From NCBI RefSeq assembly GCF_003065385.1, contig NZ_CP023277.1:450044-514043 (forward strand): a DNA stretch of 64,000 bases. Reading direction: 5' to 3'. This document shows positions 39,109 through 50,992 of this stretch, in pieces. The notes under the pieces were generated by a model. It saw nothing but the letters and a program-made list of their open reading frames with translations. It was not told the origin of the DNA and did not search any database. Source of the DNA: Polynucleobacter acidiphobus. Its GTDB lineage: Bacteria > Pseudomonadota > Gammaproteobacteria > Burkholderiales > Burkholderiaceae. Position 1 is the first letter of the stretch. Every line of letters starts with the position of its first letter. A program made the position numbers and the translations under genes.

Positions 39109-39162
39109 GCTTGGGTTATTTCCCTTGAGGGCAAGGAAAAGCGCTGATTTTTCTGCTCCCAG

Positions 39163-39168
39163 TACAAT
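39163..39168 (+). promoter_or_regulatory. Candidate -10 box for the lepA operon
   Basis: TACAAT lies 84 bases upstream of lepA and downstream of a strong terminator, where a promoter is needed for the lepA-to-nagZ genes. I see no good -35 at 16-18 bases. Confidence 0.3.
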
Positions 39169-39251
39169 AAAGGAAAGACATCTTATTGCAGCGCATCATT
39201 GTGTTGCGTTGCGACAAGGCGTTTTATCAAGACCCCTATCGAACAGCGCCA

Positions 39252-41060
39252 ATGGATCACATCCGTAATTTCTCCATCATTGCCCATATTGACCATGGTA
39301 AATCGACCCTAGCGGATCGCATTATTCAGCTGTGCGGCGGTCTTTCCGACCGTGAAATGGAGGAACAAGTTCTTGATTCCATGGACATTGAGCGCGAGCG
39401 GGGTATTACCATTAAGGCCCAAACCGCTGCCCTTACGTACAAGGCAAAAGATGGGAAAACCTACAACCTCAATTTGATTGATACCCCAGGGCACGTCGAT
39501 TTCTCTTATGAGGTCAGTCGCTCTCTGTCTGCCTGTGAAGGGGCATTGTTAGTTGTCGATGCCAGCCAAGGGGTTGAGGCGCAAACGGTGGCTAACTGCT
39601 ATACCGCCACAGAGCTTGGTGTAGAAGTCATTCCGATTCTTAATAAGATCGATTTACCATCCGCGGATCCTGAGTCGGCTAAGAAAGAGATTGAGGATGT
39701 CATCGGTATTGATGCAACCGATGCCATTACCTGTTCTGCTAAAACAGGACTGGGCGTCGCTGATGTTTTAGAAGAAATGATTCGGCGCGTGCCACCACCA
39801 AAGGGTGATGCCACACAAGCTCTGCAAGCCTTAATTATTGATTCATGGTTTGATAACTATGTGGGCGTAGTGATGTTGGTGCGAGTGGTGAACGGTACCC
39901 TAAAACCAAAAGACAAAATTACCTTGATGGCTACAGGCTCTACCCATTTAGTGGAACAGCTTGGTGTTTTTACTCCAAAGTCAGTGACGCGTCCCCAGCT
40001 CAGTGCTGGCGAGGTTGGATTCATTATTGCTGGTATCAAAGAACTGAAGGCCGCCAAAGTGGGCGATACCGTGACCCATGCATCTGGTCAACAGGGTCGC
40101 ACCCCTGCGCCACAGCCACTGCCAGGGTTTAAAGAGGTTAAGCCGCAGGTGTTTGCAGGTTTATATCCAGTAGAAGCCAATCAATACGATGCGTTACGCG
40201 AGTCGCTTGAAAAGCTCAAATTGAACGACGCATCTTTGCAGTTCGATCCGGAGGTCTCTCAAGCTTTAGGGTTTGGATTTCGGTGCGGATTCTTAGGTCT
40301 ATTGCATATGGAAATTGTGCAAGAGCGTTTAGAGCGGCAGTTTGATATGAGCTTGATTACAACCGCACCAACGGTTGTTTACCAGGTTGAGCAACGCGAT
40401 GGTACGAATGTGGTGGTGGACAACCCATCCAAAATGCCCGACCCCAGCAAGATCGAAACAATCTTAGAGCCGATTGTGACAGTCAATTTGTATATGCCCC
40501 AAGAATACGTTGGTTCGGTCATTACCTTGTGCACTGGTAAGCGGGGCATTCAAACCAATATGACCTATTTAGGGCGTCAGGTACAGCTCACTTATGAGTT
40601 GCCGATGGCAGAAATCGTCTTGGATTTCTTTGATCGCCTGAAATCCGTCTCACGAGGTTATGCCTCGATGGATTATGAGTTTAAAGAGTACCGACCAGCG
40701 GATGTGGTGAAGGTCGATATCTTAATTAATGGCGATCGGGTTGATGCCTTGTCCATCATTGTGCATCGAAGTAATAGTCAATCGCGCGGTCGCGAGGTGG
40801 TTGCTAAGATGCGCGGCATTATTCCTAGACAAATGTTTGATGTCGCAATTCAGGCGGCAATTGGTAGCAATATTATTGCCAGAGAAAACGTCAAGGCTTT
40901 ACGAAAGAATGTATTGGCGAAGTGCTATGGTGGTGACATTACCCGCAAGCGCAAGTTACTCGAGAAGCAAAAAGAGGGCAAGAAGCGTATGAAGCAAGTG
41001 GGTAATGTTGAAATTCCGCAAGAAGCATTTTTGGCCATCCTGCAGGTGGAAGAAAAATGA
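39252..41060 (+). CDS. lepA: Elongation factor 4
   Basis: A translational GTPase that acts on stalled or back-translocated ribosomes and in 30S biogenesis. In 602 aa: the G domain ([32 protein letters not shown]), domain 2, EF-G-like domains III and V, and the LepA-specific C-terminal domain with [27 protein letters not shown] used ATG 39252 ([14 protein letters not shown]) because the longer frame from 39186 has no family support. It overlaps lepB as ATGA. Confidence 0.96.
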   Translation: MDHIRNFSIIAHIDHGKSTLADRIIQLCGGLSDREMEEQVLDSMDIERERGITIKAQTAALTYKAKDGKTYNLNLIDTPGHVDFSYEVSRSLSACEGALLVVDASQGVEAQTVANCYTATELGVEVIPILNKIDLPSADPESAKKEIEDVIGIDATDAITCSAKTGLGVADVLEEMIRRVPPPKGDATQALQALIIDSWFDNYVGVVMLVRVVNGTLKPKDKITLMATGSTHLVEQLGVFTPKSVTRPQLSAGEVGFIIAGIKELKAAKVGDTVTHASGQQGRTPAPQPLPGFKEVKPQVFAGLYPVEANQYDALRESLEKLKLNDASLQFDPEVSQALGFGFRCGFLGLLHMEIVQERLERQFDMSLITTAPTVVYQVEQRDGTNVVVDNPSKMPDPSKIETILEPIVTVNLYMPQEYVGSVITLCTGKRGIQTNMTYLGRQVQLTYELPMAEIVLDFFDRLKSVSRGYASMDYEFKEYRPADVVKVDILINGDRVDALSIIVHRSNSQSRGREVVAKMRGIIPRQMFDVAIQAAIGSNIIARENVKALRKNVLAKCYGGDITRKRKLLEKQKEGKKRMKQVGNVEIPQEAFLAILQVEEK

Positions 41061-41860
41061 ACTTTGCCCTCATCCTATTCATCTTGGCCATCATTACAGG
41101 CATTGCATGGGTTGCCGATAAACTCTACTTTGCCCCACAACGCAAAGCTGCCGGAATTGAGCGGATGCCACTTTGGCTGGAGTATTCGGCAAGTTTCTTC
41201 CCGGTTATTTTGGCGGTATTCATTCTGCGCTCATTTTTGATTGAGCCATTTAAGATTCCATCTGGATCGATGATTCCAACTTTGCAAATTGGAGATTTCA
41301 TTGTCGTCAATAAATACACCTATGGCATTCGTTTGCCAGTAATCAATCAGAAAATCATTGAGATCGGCACCCCAAAACGGGGTGATGTGGTTGTCTTTCG
41401 TTACCCCAAAGATCAGTCAGTTGATTACATCAAACGCGTGATTGCGATTCCGGGTGATGACATCCTCTATGAGGATAAAAAGGTCACGATTAACGGCAAG
41501 CCACTTCAATATGCAGGTGGGGCGCCTTACCTTGATCCTGAGAGCATGCGGTATTCCAAGCTCTACCAAGAGAGCTTTCCAGCGGATCTTGGAGGTAATG
41601 TCCACGAGATTTTGAATGATCCCGATCGCAGCACGATCTATCAAGGCGAGAACTTTCCTGGATCGGAGAACTGCCAATATCAAGGAACTGCACTGCGCTG
41701 TAAGGTGCCAGCAGGTCATTATTTTGTGATGGGCGATAACCGCGACAACAGTCTAGATTCACGGTTCTGGGGATTTGTGCCCGATCAAAACTTAGTCGGT
41801 CGCGCCTTTTTCATTTGGCTCAATATGGGCTCACTCGGCCGGATTGGAAGTTTTCAGTAA
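41057..41860 (+). CDS. lepB: Signal peptidase I
   Basis: It removes signal peptides from secreted proteins at the outer face of the inner membrane. The 267-aa protein has two N-terminal transmembrane helices (about 3-21 and 45-63), the nucleophile Ser71 in [13 protein letters not shown], general-base Lys126 in [11 protein letters not shown], and [15 protein letters not shown]. Its stop overlaps the rnc start as TAATG. Confidence 0.96.
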   Translation: MNFALILFILAIITGIAWVADKLYFAPQRKAAGIERMPLWLEYSASFFPVILAVFILRSFLIEPFKIPSGSMIPTLQIGDFIVVNKYTYGIRLPVINQKIIEIGTPKRGDVVVFRYPKDQSVDYIKRVIAIPGDDILYEDKKVTINGKPLQYAGGAPYLDPESMRYSKLYQESFPADLGGNVHEILNDPDRSTIYQGENFPGSENCQYQGTALRCKVPAGHYFVMGDNRDNSLDSRFWGFVPDQNLVGRAFFIWLNMGSLGRIGSFQ

Positions 41861-42651
41861 TGAACGCCCGGGCAACGCTCGATCTTGGCCCATTGCAGGA
41901 TCGTTTGGCCTATCAATTTAAAAAACCTGATTTATTAAATCAAGCCTTAACCCATCGCAGTCATAGCAAAAAGAATAATGAGCGCCTCGAGTTTTTGGGA
42001 GACTCCGTATTGAACTGTGTTGTTGCCGAGATTTTGTATGAGCGTTATGCCGATCTTGATGAGGGTGACCTATCGCGAGTACGGGCAAATTTAGTGAAAC
42101 AACAAGCGCTCTATGAAATTGCTCAAGCCTTGATGCTATCGGACTATCTCAAGCTTGGAGAAGGTGAGTTAAAAAGCGGTGGATTTCGAAGGCCCTCCAT
42201 CCTGGCGGATACGCTCGAAGCCATTGCGGGCGCCATTTTTATTGATGGAGGATTTGATGCAGCGAAAGCGAGTCTGCGCAAACTGTACTCCACCATCTTG
42301 CAAAACGTGGATCCTAAAACTTTGGGCAAAGACGATAAAACCTTGCTGCAAGAGTATTTACAAGGCTTTCAGTTACCCCTACCCACATATAACGTGGTGG
42401 CCACCACCGGTGCTGCTCATAATCAGCAGTTTGAGGTTGAGTGCATTGTCCCGAATCTCAAGGTGAGCGTGAAGGGCGAGGGTGCATCGCGGCGCGCTGC
42501 AGAACAGGGCGCCGCAAAAATTGCTCTAGTTGCTGTCCAAAAAGCCTTGCCACAAGAGTCGCGCAAGCCCAAGAAGACCCGTGCTGCAAAAAAGAAAGCT
42601 GCCAAAGCCGATCCGGTTAAAGGCCAACTCCCCCTTAAGTTAAAGGACTAA
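41860..42651 (+). CDS. rnc: Ribonuclease III
   Basis: It cleaves double-stranded RNA in rRNA maturation and regulation. In 263 aa the RIIID signature [13 protein letters not shown] is followed by [15 protein letters not shown], then a double-stranded RNA-binding domain (about 155-225) and a Lys/Ala-rich tail of about 35 residues. The start overlaps the end of lepB; the longer frame from 41815 lies inside lepB. Confidence 0.95.
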   Translation: MNARATLDLGPLQDRLAYQFKKPDLLNQALTHRSHSKKNNERLEFLGDSVLNCVVAEILYERYADLDEGDLSRVRANLVKQQALYEIAQALMLSDYLKLGEGELKSGGFRRPSILADTLEAIAGAIFIDGGFDAAKASLRKLYSTILQNVDPKTLGKDDKTLLQEYLQGFQLPLPTYNVVATTGAAHNQQFEVECIVPNLKVSVKGEGASRRAAEQGAAKIALVAVQKALPQESRKPKKTRAAKKKAAKADPVKGQLPLKLKD

Positions 42652-42652
42652 T

Positions 42653-43615
42653 ATGTTTAGGTGCGGCACGATCGCATTAGTGGGCAGGCCCAATATGGGT
42701 AAATCCACCCTATTAAATGCACTCGTAGGGCAAAAAATTAGCATCACATCGCGCAAAGCGCAAACGACCCGCTACCGAATTGCTGGGGTGCAGACGCGTG
42801 AGCATGCACAGTTTATTTTTATCGATACTCCGGGCTTTCAGACGCGCGTCATGAATACCCTTAACCAAACCCTCAATCGAACCGTAACCAGCACTTTGCA
42901 CGACGTTGATGTCATCTGCTTCATTGTAGAGGCGGGCTACTGGGGTGCCGATGATGTCAAAGTTTTGCGATTATTACCAAGTGACAAACCGGTACTGTTA
43001 GTTGCAAATAAGTTAGATTTATTTGCGTCGCGTTTTGATGATTCTGAAGAGCGTGATTTAGCACTCTTTGAGTTCATGAAAAAAATGGCACAGCCATGGG
43101 CAGCAATTGCTCAGCAAACCAAGGGTTGCGAAGCAGAAACGATTGCAAGCCCAGAGCAAACTTTTGCTGAGGTGATTCCAATGAGCGGCAAAAATAAGGA
43201 TGATATTGAACGTTTGTTGGATGTGATTGCAGAGTATTTGCCGGAGGGCGAGGTGCGATACGAGCCTGACACCCTGACGGATCGAAGCGAACGCTTTATG
43301 GCTGCGGAGATCTTACGTGAGAAGGTATTTCGCTATACCGGCGATGAGTTGCCGTATTCAAGCTCTGTGGTGATTGATCAATTCAAGCTCGACGGTACGA
43401 TGCGACGCATAGCTGCAACTATTCTGGTGGATCGCGACAGCCATAAGGCAATGATCATTGGTCAGAAAGGCGAGCGGCTAAAGAAGATCTCGACTGAAGC
43501 CCGTTTAGATATGGAAGCATTATTTGATAGCAAAGTTTTCTTAGAAACCTGGGTTAAGGTCAAGCGGGGATGGGCTGATGATCTTGCCGAACTACGTGCT
43601 CAGGGTTTGGAATAA
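42653..43615 (+). CDS. era: GTPase Era
   Basis: It binds 16S rRNA near its 3' end and checks 30S maturation. In 320 aa: G1 [13 protein letters not shown]3 DTPGF, G4 NKLD, then a KH domain with [18 protein letters not shown]. Between G4 and G5 there is an insertion of about 20-30 residues, and the G5 element reads MSGKN rather than the usual SA. The stop is followed at once by recO. Confidence 0.94.
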   Translation: MFRCGTIALVGRPNMGKSTLLNALVGQKISITSRKAQTTRYRIAGVQTREHAQFIFIDTPGFQTRVMNTLNQTLNRTVTSTLHDVDVICFIVEAGYWGADDVKVLRLLPSDKPVLLVANKLDLFASRFDDSEERDLALFEFMKKMAQPWAAIAQQTKGCEAETIASPEQTFAEVIPMSGKNKDDIERLLDVIAEYLPEGEVRYEPDTLTDRSERFMAAEILREKVFRYTGDELPYSSSVVIDQFKLDGTMRRIAATILVDRDSHKAMIIGQKGERLKKISTEARLDMEALFDSKVFLETWVKVKRGWADDLAELRAQGLE

Positions 43616-44350
43616 ATGGCAGGAGCTCGTGTTCTGGATGAGCCGGGATTTGTACTGCACAGCATCCCCTATAAAGAAACAAGCCTAATTCTGGATGTAT
43701 TTACCCGTTCGCACGGACGACTGGCATTAATCGCTAAAGGTGCGAAGCGCCCTCATTCGAGCTTACGACCAGTTCTGCAGCGCTTTCAGCCACTGCTCAT
43801 CTCGTGGAGTGGTAAATCAGAACTGAGAACTCTCACTAAATCAGAATGGGTCGGAGGTTCTCCGGCTTTGGTTGGAGATGCACTTTTGTGTGGTTTCTAT
43901 CTCAATGAGCTGCTGGTGAAGTTTTTGGCTAGAGAAGATGCCTACGAGTCGCTCTACGATCATTATGCCGAGACAGTTTATGCGCTCTCACAAATCGAGT
44001 CCTCCGGACCATCAATCGAGCAAACCTTAAGACCATTTGAGCTGGCCCTTTTGCGAGAGACTGGATATGCTGCAGCTCTTGATCATTGTGTGGAGACCCG
44101 CTTGCAACCAATTGATGGCGAGCGATATGTCTATCAGCCCGAGAGGGGGATCCGTCCATGGCAACCCGATGACCCCAATCATTGGCCGGTACTTGAGGGG
44201 TCGGCACTGCGAGCCATGGCGCAGGGAGACTTTTCGGGATCAGAGACCCTAAGCCAGAGCAAACAATTAATGCGTTTTCTCTTGGGTATTCACTTGCAAG
44301 ATCAGGCTTTGACCACTCGTCAAATCTTGATTGATCTAAAAAAGATCTAA
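43616..44350 (+). CDS. recO: DNA repair protein RecO
   Basis: It loads RecA onto SSB-coated gaps together with RecR. The 244-aa protein has an N-terminal OB fold ([42 protein letters not shown]) and a C-terminal helical domain. The ATG starts one base after the era stop codon, and the Shine-Dalgarno would lie in era. Confidence 0.92.
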   Translation: MAGARVLDEPGFVLHSIPYKETSLILDVFTRSHGRLALIAKGAKRPHSSLRPVLQRFQPLLISWSGKSELRTLTKSEWVGGSPALVGDALLCGFYLNELLVKFLAREDAYESLYDHYAETVYALSQIESSGPSIEQTLRPFELALLRETGYAAALDHCVETRLQPIDGERYVYQPERGIRPWQPDDPNHWPVLEGSALRAMAQGDFSGSETLSQSKQLMRFLLGIHLQDQALTTRQILIDLKKI

Positions 44351-44358
44351 GTGGGACT

Positions 44359-45105
44359 ATGGCTTTAATATTCGGTATGGCCCCACTAGAGCTCGGAATT
44401 AATATCGATCACGTTGCAACCCTGCGTAATGCTAGGGGGACATCCTATCCCGATCCACTCATGGCCGCACAAATTGCCGAAGCAGCAGGCGCTGATTTGA
44501 TCACCTTGCATTTGCGTGAGGATCGACGTCATATCAAAGATGCCGATTTATTTGCGCTTCGACCCTTGATTCGCACCCGTATGAACTTGGAATGCGCAAT
44601 TACAGCGGAGATGCTGGGCATTGCGATTCAGGTTAAGCCGCAGGATGTGTGCTTGGTTCCTGAGAAGCGGACCGAAATTACTACCGAAGGTGGGCTCGAT
44701 GTAACCACTCACCGGGATCAAGTGCACTCTGCCATCAAGCAACTGCAGGCTGCTGGTATTCGGGTCTCACTCTTTATTGATCCAGACTCTCGTCAAATTG
44801 ATGTCGCTAAGGAGCTTGGAGCACATGTAATTGAGTTACACACTGGAGCCTATGCAGATGCTCAAATAGAGCATCAATCATTTGAGCTGCAGCGAATTGC
44901 AGAGGCTGCACGCTATGCAAAGAGTTTAGGTTTTCGAGTCAATGCCGGGCATGGTTTAAATGAGCAAAATGTTCAGCCCATCGCCAAAATCACTGAAATT
45001 AGCGAGCTAAATATTGGGCATGCGATCATTGCAGAGGCAATTTTTAAGGGTCTACCCAATGCGATTCGGGATATGCGCAGACTCATGAATGAGGCGCGTT
45101 CGTAA
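44359..45105 (+). CDS. pdxJ: Pyridoxine 5'-phosphate synthase
   Basis: It forms the pyridoxine ring from 3-amino-2-oxopropyl phosphate and deoxyxylulose 5-phosphate. The 248-aa TIM barrel shows [44 protein letters not shown] and [15 protein letters not shown] 44377 is an alternative start that matches the family N terminus more closely. The stop overlaps acpS as TAATG. Confidence 0.95.
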   Translation: MALIFGMAPLELGINIDHVATLRNARGTSYPDPLMAAQIAEAAGADLITLHLREDRRHIKDADLFALRPLIRTRMNLECAITAEMLGIAIQVKPQDVCLVPEKRTEITTEGGLDVTTHRDQVHSAIKQLQAAGIRVSLFIDPDSRQIDVAKELGAHVIELHTGAYADAQIEHQSFELQRIAEAARYAKSLGFRVNAGHGLNEQNVQPIAKITEISELNIGHAIIAEAIFKGLPNAIRDMRRLMNEARS

Positions 45106-45539
45106 TGATTGTCGGGATCGGGACTGATCTCTTACAGATGGGTCGACTGCAGTCGGCTTATGAGCGCACCCAAGGTCGCTTAGCCAAGCGGGTTTTGGGG
45201 GATGAGGAGTATCAGGTGTTTCAACAGCGACTTAGCCGTAATCACAAGCGGGGGATGGCCTACTTAGCTACCCGTTTTGCCGCTAAGGAGGCGTTTTCAA
45301 AAGCGATTGGCTTGGGTATGCATATGCCGATGAGTTGGCGGTCTTTGCAAACACTCAATGAGCCTAGCGGCAAGCCTTATACAAAATATTCAGGGGCTCT
45401 GTTGCAGTTTATGGAAGATAAACAATGGCATGCGCATGTGACGGTGACTGACGAACAAGAAATGGTGATGGCGTTTGTGGTCGTCAGTTATGGCACACCC
45501 ATTGTTACCAGCTTTGATCCACAAAACTATCTTGGATGA
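45105..45539 (+). CDS. acpS: Holo-[acyl-carrier-protein] synthase
   Basis: It transfers 4'-phosphopantetheine from coenzyme A to Ser37 of AcpP. The 144-aa protein has the magnesium-binding IVGIGTDLLQMGRL and the RFAAKEAFSKAIG motif. It is coupled to pdxJ by TAATG. Its substrate gene acpP lies 9 kb upstream. Confidence 0.95.
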   Translation: MIVGIGTDLLQMGRLQSAYERTQGRLAKRVLGDEEYQVFQQRLSRNHKRGMAYLATRFAAKEAFSKAIGLGMHMPMSWRSLQTLNEPSGKPYTKYSGALLQFMEDKQWHAHVTVTDEQEMVMAFVVVSYGTPIVTSFDPQNYLG

Positions 45540-45543
45540 GACC

Positions 45544-46620
45544 GTGGCAACCCAAAAAAAATTGACTCATAATCCAGGCCCCATTATTTTGGATGTTGAG
45601 GGGCTTACCTTAAACCAACACGATATCCGACGCATTAAAAATCCCTTGACGGGGGGCGTAATTTTATTTGGGCGGAACTTTCAATCTCGTAAACAATTAA
45701 CTGCGCTTACTAAGTCAATCAAGCAAGTCCGCTCCGACATTCTGATTTGCATAGATCATGAGGGTGGTCGAGTTCAGCGTTGTAGGACGGATGGATTTAC
45801 GCATCTTCCCGCAATGCGCCGTCTGGGTGATCTATGGATGCAAACTGGCACCGGGGCAAGCTCTGCTATTACTGCGATGAAAGCTGCAACCGCATGTGGT
45901 TATGTGCTTGCAGCTGAGCTAAGAGCATGCGGAATTGACTTTAGTTTCACACCCGTTTTGGACTTGGATTATGCCCGCAGTGGCGTGATTGGCGATCGCG
46001 CATTTCATCGCAATCCCGAAATTGTGTATATGTTAGCAAAATGCTTGAATGAGGGGCTTCGTTTGGGTGATATGGCCAATTGCGGTAAGCACTTTCCAGG
46101 GCATGGCTGGGCTGAGGCAGACTCCCATATTGCTATTCCGAAAGACGAACGTTCACTGAAATCCATTGAGAGAGATGATATGAAGCCATATCAGTGGCTT
46201 GATATCAGTCTTGCCTCAGTGATGCCTGCTCACGTCATTTATCCCAAGGTTGATGCATTACCCGCCGGCTTTTCTAGTATTTGGTTGCAAACCATCTTGC
46301 GCAAAAAGCTAAAGTTTGGTGGAGTGATTTTTAGTGACGACCTCTCCATGGAGGGGGCCAGTGTCGCTGGTGATGTGGTTCAGGGTGCTCAATTAGCACT
46401 CAAGGCAGGATGTGACGCGGTACTGATTTGTAATCGCCCCGATCTTGCTGATCGCTTACTCAATGAACTAAGCGTTACTCCAAAAAAATTCACGGAGTCT
46501 TCAAGACGGCTCAAGAAATTATTTCCAAAGGGTGAATCCCAGTCCTGGGATGAATTGCAGAAAGACGCTGAGTATCTGCATGCCAAGGATTTATTAAAAA
46601 CCCTTGGCCTTATTCATTAG
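45544..46620 (+). CDS. nagZ: Beta-N-acetylhexosaminidase (peptidoglycan recycling)
   Basis: A family 3 glycoside hydrolase that removes GlcNAc from anhydro-muropeptides in the cytoplasm. In 358 aa: [24 protein letters not shown], the NagZ acid/base loop [15 protein letters not shown], and the nucleophile Asp in [11 protein letters not shown] start at GTG 45544, preceded by GATGAG; frames further upstream lie inside acpS. The stop overlaps that of the convergent efp by four bases. Confidence 0.92.
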   Translation: MATQKKLTHNPGPIILDVEGLTLNQHDIRRIKNPLTGGVILFGRNFQSRKQLTALTKSIKQVRSDILICIDHEGGRVQRCRTDGFTHLPAMRRLGDLWMQTGTGASSAITAMKAATACGYVLAAELRACGIDFSFTPVLDLDYARSGVIGDRAFHRNPEIVYMLAKCLNEGLRLGDMANCGKHFPGHGWAEADSHIAIPKDERSLKSIERDDMKPYQWLDISLASVMPAHVIYPKVDALPAGFSSIWLQTILRKKLKFGGVIFSDDLSMEGASVAGDVVQGAQLALKAGCDAVLICNRPDLADRLLNELSVTPKKFTESSRRLKKLFPKGESQSWDELQKDAEYLHAKDLLKTLGLIH

Positions 46621-47177
46621 TTAGCGCGACTACGATATTCGCCGGTACGGGTATCGATTTCAATCTTATCCCCAGTACTACAGAACAAGGGAACTTGAAT
46701 CTCAAAGCCGGTTGCAATTTTGGCGCTTTTAAGAACCTTACCGGAGCTGGTGTCACCTTTTACGGCTGGCTCAGTATAGGTAATCTCACGCACAACCGAG
46801 GTAGGTAATTCAACAGAAATCGCGCGACCGTCATAGAACACAACCTCAACCGCCATCCCTTCCTCAAGGTAATTGAGTGAATCACCCATATTGTCTTTCT
46901 CGACCTCATATTGGTTGAAGTCGCCATCCATGAATGTGTACATCGGGTCTGCAAAATAGGAGTAGGTGCATTCTTTCTTCTCAAGAATCACAACATCGAA
47001 TTTATCATCCGCTTTGTAAACACCCTCATTCGGGGCTGCTGTTAATAAGTTCTTGTACTTCATTTTGACTACGGCCGAGTTACGGCCGGAGCGGCTGTAT
47101 TCGTGTTTCTGGACGACCATAGGGTCACCATTAATCATGACAACATTACCCACGCGGAGTTCTTGAGCGATTTTCAT
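46617..47177 (-). CDS. efp: Elongation factor P (arginine-rhamnosylated type)
   Basis: It helps ribosomes form peptide bonds at polyproline stretches. The 186-aa protein has three beta-barrel domains. The tip of domain I reads [13 protein letters not shown], placing Arg at position 32, the residue that EarP rhamnosylates, instead of the Lys used by the EpmA system. The maturation enzyme is encoded immediately upstream on the same strand. Confidence 0.97.
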   Translation of the reverse strand: MKIAQELRVGNVVMINGDPMVVQKHEYSRSGRNSAVVKMKYKNLLTAAPNEGVYKADDKFDVVILEKKECTYSYFADPMYTFMDGDFNQYEVEKDNMGDSLNYLEEGMAVEVVFYDGRAISVELPTSVVREITYTEPAVKGDTSSGKVLKSAKIATGFEIQVPLFCSTGDKIEIDTRTGEYRSRAN

Positions 47178-47256
47178 AATAATTCCTGATATTTACGGAT
47201 ATTGGCCCCCATTGGAGCCAATTGATTCAAACCCAGCATTTTAACTGGTTAATGAT

Positions 47257-48300
47257 TTAACTGACAAACCGAACTAATCTGCCCGCCAAGCCGCCATCGA
47301 ATTGTCGATTAATTAGAGTTTTTTGCCAGTGTTGGGCGTGTTCTGACCACATCGCTAGCTGGTCCCACCAGTCTTGAGCCCCCCGCCAATCCATTGCATC
47401 TGTAATGAGATTTTGCAGTTGTGGATCGACACCCTCAAGGTACAGATCTAAAAATGCTTTGAGCTTCGTAAGATGGGCGCCGTCGTCTTGGGGATAGATA
47501 TTCCAAATAAAGGGCTTGCCTGCTAACTGCGCTCGAATAAACGAATCTTCCCCGCGCACGATATTGAAGTCACAGTGCGCCAAGAGCCAGTCGTAATCAT
47601 CTTGGGGAATAAATGGCATCGAAATCAGATTTAAATTTGGCCAGTGGTGCTGCTGCAGATTGAGCAATTGCGCATTACCAAATGCTAAAAAAATATCAAA
47701 GGGCTCTTCCAGTTGATTGAGGTTTGCGAGCCATTCTTTAATTGGCGCTCCTGGGTAGGAAAAAATACTCATTTTTTTTGAGTGGGAGTGAGACTGATTC
47801 CAGATTATCTTTAGGCTGTTGGGGCAGTGGTTCTGATGATTCTTTGGAATGGGATCAAGCAACAGCCCTCCGGTATTAGGTTGAAATCCCGGGAAGAAGA
47901 AATATTTTTGTAAACCATGCGTATTGGGGGATGGTTTGCCATGAAAGTCCGCAACCCATGGCTCTGCACTTAAATACTCGAGATGAATCAGAATCGGCTT
48001 TTGGGGCGCGACCAAAATGCTATTGAGATAGCGGGTGGGTAGCTCGCATGAGAACGCTTGGATTACAACATCCGGCAGCTCTGGCGGATGGCGGGTATTT
48101 TGATAACTGGTTTCCCAGGGAAGAACCTCAATACCCTTAAGATGGGATTGCTCCATCATGATGAGTTGCAGGGTATGCAAATCATCGCAAAATAGGCGTA
48201 TATTTTGATCGTATTGAGTTGCCAGTGACCGCGCTAGACGCCAGCAAATACCCGCATCGCCATAGTTATCGATAATTTGGCAGAAAATATCCCAACGCAT
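47257..48300 (-). CDS. earP: EF-P arginine rhamnosyltransferase
   Basis: It adds rhamnose from dTDP-beta-L-rhamnose to Arg32 of EF-P. The 347-aa GT-B protein begins [20 protein letters not shown] with Asp11 and Asp15, matching the two essential N-terminal aspartates of the family, and has [19 protein letters not shown] with the nucleotide-sugar-binding Glu. AGGAAG precedes the ATG at about ten bases. The start codon overlaps that of the divergent uvrC. Confidence 0.95.
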   Translation of the reverse strand: MRWDIFCQIIDNYGDAGICWRLARSLATQYDQNIRLFCDDLHTLQLIMMEQSHLKGIEVLPWETSYQNTRHPPELPDVVIQAFSCELPTRYLNSILVAPQKPILIHLEYLSAEPWVADFHGKPSPNTHGLQKYFFFPGFQPNTGGLLLDPIPKNHQNHCPNSLKIIWNQSHSHSKKMSIFSYPGAPIKEWLANLNQLEEPFDIFLAFGNAQLLNLQQHHWPNLNLISMPFIPQDDYDWLLAHCDFNIVRGEDSFIRAQLAGKPFIWNIYPQDDGAHLTKLKAFLDLYLEGVDPQLQNLITDAMDWRGAQDWWDQLAMWSEHAQHWQKTLINRQFDGGLAGRLVRFVS

Positions 48301-50179
48301 GACTAATTTACTTCCTGAATCCTTACGAATTGATTTAAAGGGACTTCCTGGGCTACCAGGCGTCTATCGTTTTTTTGATGAGTCAGGTCATATCTTATAT
48401 GTTGGCAAAGCCAAGGATCTTAAAAGGCGAGTCTCGAGTTATTTTCAGAAAAATAACCATTCCCCCCGAATTGAGCGAATGGTCAAGCGCATTATCCGTT
48501 TCGAAATCACGATTACTCGCACCGAAACGGAGGCCTTGATTCTTGAAAATAATCTGATTAAAGAATACAGCCCACCGTTCAATATTCTTTTTCGAGATGA
48601 CAAATCCTATCCCTATCTGATGCTCACAGGACACGATTACCCTCGTTTAGCCTCCTATCGCGGCAAGATTGATCGACGCAATCGTTACTTTGGACCCTTC
48701 CCAAACTCCTGGGCGGTTCGTAATAGTGTGCAAATTTTGCAAAAGGTGTTTCGCTTGCGAACCTGTGAGGATACGATTTTTCGTAATCGAAGTCGCCCCT
48801 GTCTCTTGCATCAAATTCATCGCTGTAGTGCACCATGCGTTGGTAAATTAAGCAAGGAGCAGTATGCGCAGGATGTCGGCCAAGCCCTGCGTTTTCTGGA
48901 GGGTAACCATCAAGTTGTTCTGGCTGAGCTTGAGCGTGAGATGGAAAACTACAGCGCAGCTATGGAGTTTGAGATGGCTGCTGTGATTCGTGATCGCATT
49001 GCTGACTTATCCAATGTTCTTCAGCAGCAGTCTATGGATGTGGCGGCCGAAGGGGAGGGTGATGTTGATATTTTGGCCGCTGCCGAAATCGATGGCCAAA
49101 TTTGTGTCAATTTAGCGATGGTTCGTGGCGGCCGTCACTTGGGAGATCGTGCCTATTTTTCCAAGGGTATTAAGTTATCCGAAGACGAGCCAATTGATCT
49201 GCAGATTATTCTTGAAACATTTATTCAGCAACACTATTTATCGGCTGATTCGTCCACTGAGCTGGCTGTGATTACGCCCCCCGTCATGATTACGAACGTG
49301 CCATTAAAGGGCGAGCGAGCTGAAGTGATCTGCCAAGCGCTAATGGAACGCTCGACACGCCCCATTTCGTTTTTGTATCAACCACAGGGCCAGCGCAAGC
49401 ATTGGTTAGCGATGGCCGAGGGGAATGCCAAGATTGCCTTACTGCGCCGCATTGCAGAAGCGGGCGGACAGCTTGCTCGGGTTCGAGCACTCACAGATGC
49501 CCTTGGTATTGATTTAGAGCAGCTTGATCAATTGCGCATTGAGTGCTTTGATATCAGTCATACATCCGGTGAAGCCACCCAAGCATCCTGCGTAGTCTTT
49601 GCCAAAAACGAACTCCAACCCAGTGAGTATCGACGCTTTAACATTACCGGAATTACAGCCGGAGATGATTACGCAGCGATGCAGCAAGTATTGCAACGCC
49701 GCTACGCAAATTTTCAGGAAATCCCGTCTGATAAAGTACCGCAACTTGTCCTCATTGATGGTGGTAAAGGTCAGGTGGAAGTAGCCAGGAAGGTTTTTAG
49801 CGAACTAGGGATTGATATTGGGCTGATTGTTGGTGTTGCAAAAGGCGAGGACCGTAAGGTTGGCCTAGAAACTCTGATCTTTGCTGATGAGCGGGAGCCA
49901 ATCCGACTAGGTTCAGATAGTCAGGCGCTCATGTTGATTGCGCAGATTCGGGATGAAGCGCATCGTTTTGCAATTACCGGGATGCGCGCCAAGCGGGCTA
50001 AGTCAAGGACTGTTTCTAGACTTGAGGAGATGGAGGGCATCGGGGCCAAGCGCCGACAAAAACTATTAGCGCGCTTTGGTGGGCTGCGGGGGGTTGCAAA
50101 CGCAACCGTTGAGGAGTTGGCGAGCGTGGAGGGAATTTCCCAAACTCTGGCAGAGCAGATATACCGTCAGCTTCATTAA
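48299..50179 (+). CDS. uvrC: Excinuclease ABC subunit C
   Basis: It makes both incisions in nucleotide excision repair with UvrAB. The 626-aa protein has a GIY-YIG nuclease domain ([20 protein letters not shown], about 20-40), a UVR domain near 205-240, the RNase-H-like C-terminal nuclease ([21 protein letters not shown]) and a tandem helix-hairpin-helix at the end. ATG 48299 has no visible Shine-Dalgarno, and no in-frame upstream start exists. No LexA box is evident because the upstream DNA is the earP coding sequence. Confidence 0.95.
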   Translation: MTNLLPESLRIDLKGLPGLPGVYRFFDESGHILYVGKAKDLKRRVSSYFQKNNHSPRIERMVKRIIRFEITITRTETEALILENNLIKEYSPPFNILFRDDKSYPYLMLTGHDYPRLASYRGKIDRRNRYFGPFPNSWAVRNSVQILQKVFRLRTCEDTIFRNRSRPCLLHQIHRCSAPCVGKLSKEQYAQDVGQALRFLEGNHQVVLAELEREMENYSAAMEFEMAAVIRDRIADLSNVLQQQSMDVAAEGEGDVDILAAAEIDGQICVNLAMVRGGRHLGDRAYFSKGIKLSEDEPIDLQIILETFIQQHYLSADSSTELAVITPPVMITNVPLKGERAEVICQALMERSTRPISFLYQPQGQRKHWLAMAEGNAKIALLRRIAEAGGQLARVRALTDALGIDLEQLDQLRIECFDISHTSGEATQASCVVFAKNELQPSEYRRFNITGITAGDDYAAMQQVLQRRYANFQEIPSDKVPQLVLIDGGKGQVEVARKVFSELGIDIGLIVGVAKGEDRKVGLETLIFADEREPIRLGSDSQALMLIAQIRDEAHRFAITGMRAKRAKSRTVSRLEEMEGIGAKRRQKLLARFGGLRGVANATVEELASVEGISQTLAEQIYRQLH

Positions 50180-50209
50180 TCGATCGATTAAATCGTTTAT
50201 TCTCCAAAA

Positions 50210-50779
50210 ATGCCATTTAATTTACCCATCGCCTTGACCTGGCTGCGTGTAGCGGCCATTCCATTATTGGTGGGCATTTTCTATTTACCCAATGATTGGT
50301 TGTCGCTCACTGAGAAAAATATATTCTCAACTGGACTTTTTATTTTTGCCGCGATTACGGACTGGTTAGATGGATTTTTAGCAAGACGGATGAACCAAGA
50401 GTCGGCCTTTGGTCAGTTTTTAGATCCTGTGGCTGATAAATTAATTGTGGCCGCTGCTTTGTTGGTATTGCTCAATTTGGATCGGGTGCAGGCTTGGGTG
50501 GCATTGGTCATTATTGGGCGTGAGATCACGATTTCTGCTCTGCGTGAGTGGATGGCGCAAGTTGGTGCCTCACGCAGCGTTGCCGTGCATATGGTTGGTA
50601 AATTAAAAACGACCGCCCAGCTAATTGCTATCCCCTTTTTGCTATTCAATGGGCAAATTTTGGGTATCCACAGCTCTCTTTTGGGAACTTGGCTGATTTG
50701 GATTGCAGCTTTTCTGACGCTTTGGTCCATGTTTTACTACCTACAAAAAGCCTTACCGCAATTAACCAATAAGCCGTAA
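50210..50779 (+). CDS. pgsA: CDP-diacylglycerol-glycerol-3-phosphate 3-phosphatidyltransferase
   Basis: It makes phosphatidylglycerol phosphate in the inner membrane. The 189-aa protein has several transmembrane helices and the CDP-alcohol phosphotransferase motif spread over DWLDGFLARRMNQ and FGQFLDPVADK. It follows uvrC by 30 bp and precedes two tRNA genes, an order common in the Burkholderiales. Confidence 0.94.
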   Translation: MPFNLPIALTWLRVAAIPLLVGIFYLPNDWLSLTEKNIFSTGLFIFAAITDWLDGFLARRMNQESAFGQFLDPVADKLIVAAALLVLLNLDRVQAWVALVIIGREITISALREWMAQVGASRSVAVHMVGKLKTTAQLIAIPFLLFNGQILGIHSSLLGTWLIWIAAFLTLWSMFYYLQKALPQLTNKP

Positions 50780-50844
50780 TGACGGGAAATTTTGTTAATT
50801 AGGACCCCATCCCTGAATCTTTGCTAAACTGTCGATCCTGTAAT

Positions 50845-50920
50845 GCGGGAATAGCTCAGTTGGTAGAGCGCAACCTTGCCAAGGTTGAGGTCGCGAGTTC
50901 GAGCCTCGTTTCCCGCTCCA
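50845..50920 (+). tRNA. tRNA-Gly (anticodon GCC)
   Basis: A complete 76-nt cloverleaf: acceptor GCGGGAA with TTCCCGC, D-arm GCTCAGTTGGTAGAGC, anticodon stem CAACC/GGTTG with loop TTGCCAA (anticodon GCC), T-arm GCGAG/CTCGT with TTCGAGC, discriminator T and an encoded CCA. Confidence 0.97.
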
Positions 50921-50927
50921 TTCATTG

Positions 50928-50956
50928 ATGGGAAGCCCCAAAAGCTTCCCATTTTG
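50928..50956 (+). terminator. Terminator-like hairpin between the two tRNA genes
   Basis: ATGGGAAGC (50928-50936) pairs with GCTTCCCAT (50944-50952) around CCCAAAA, followed by TTTGTTTG. It would end transcription after tRNA-Gly or act as a processing signal. Confidence 0.75.
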
Positions 50957-50992
50957 TTTGAGTTGAAGTTTGGTGCATTCCAAACTAACTAG

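Noticed and set aside
45475..45543. N-terminal extension of nagZ from 45475
   Set aside because: It lies within acpS and the extra residues do not fit the NagZ family.
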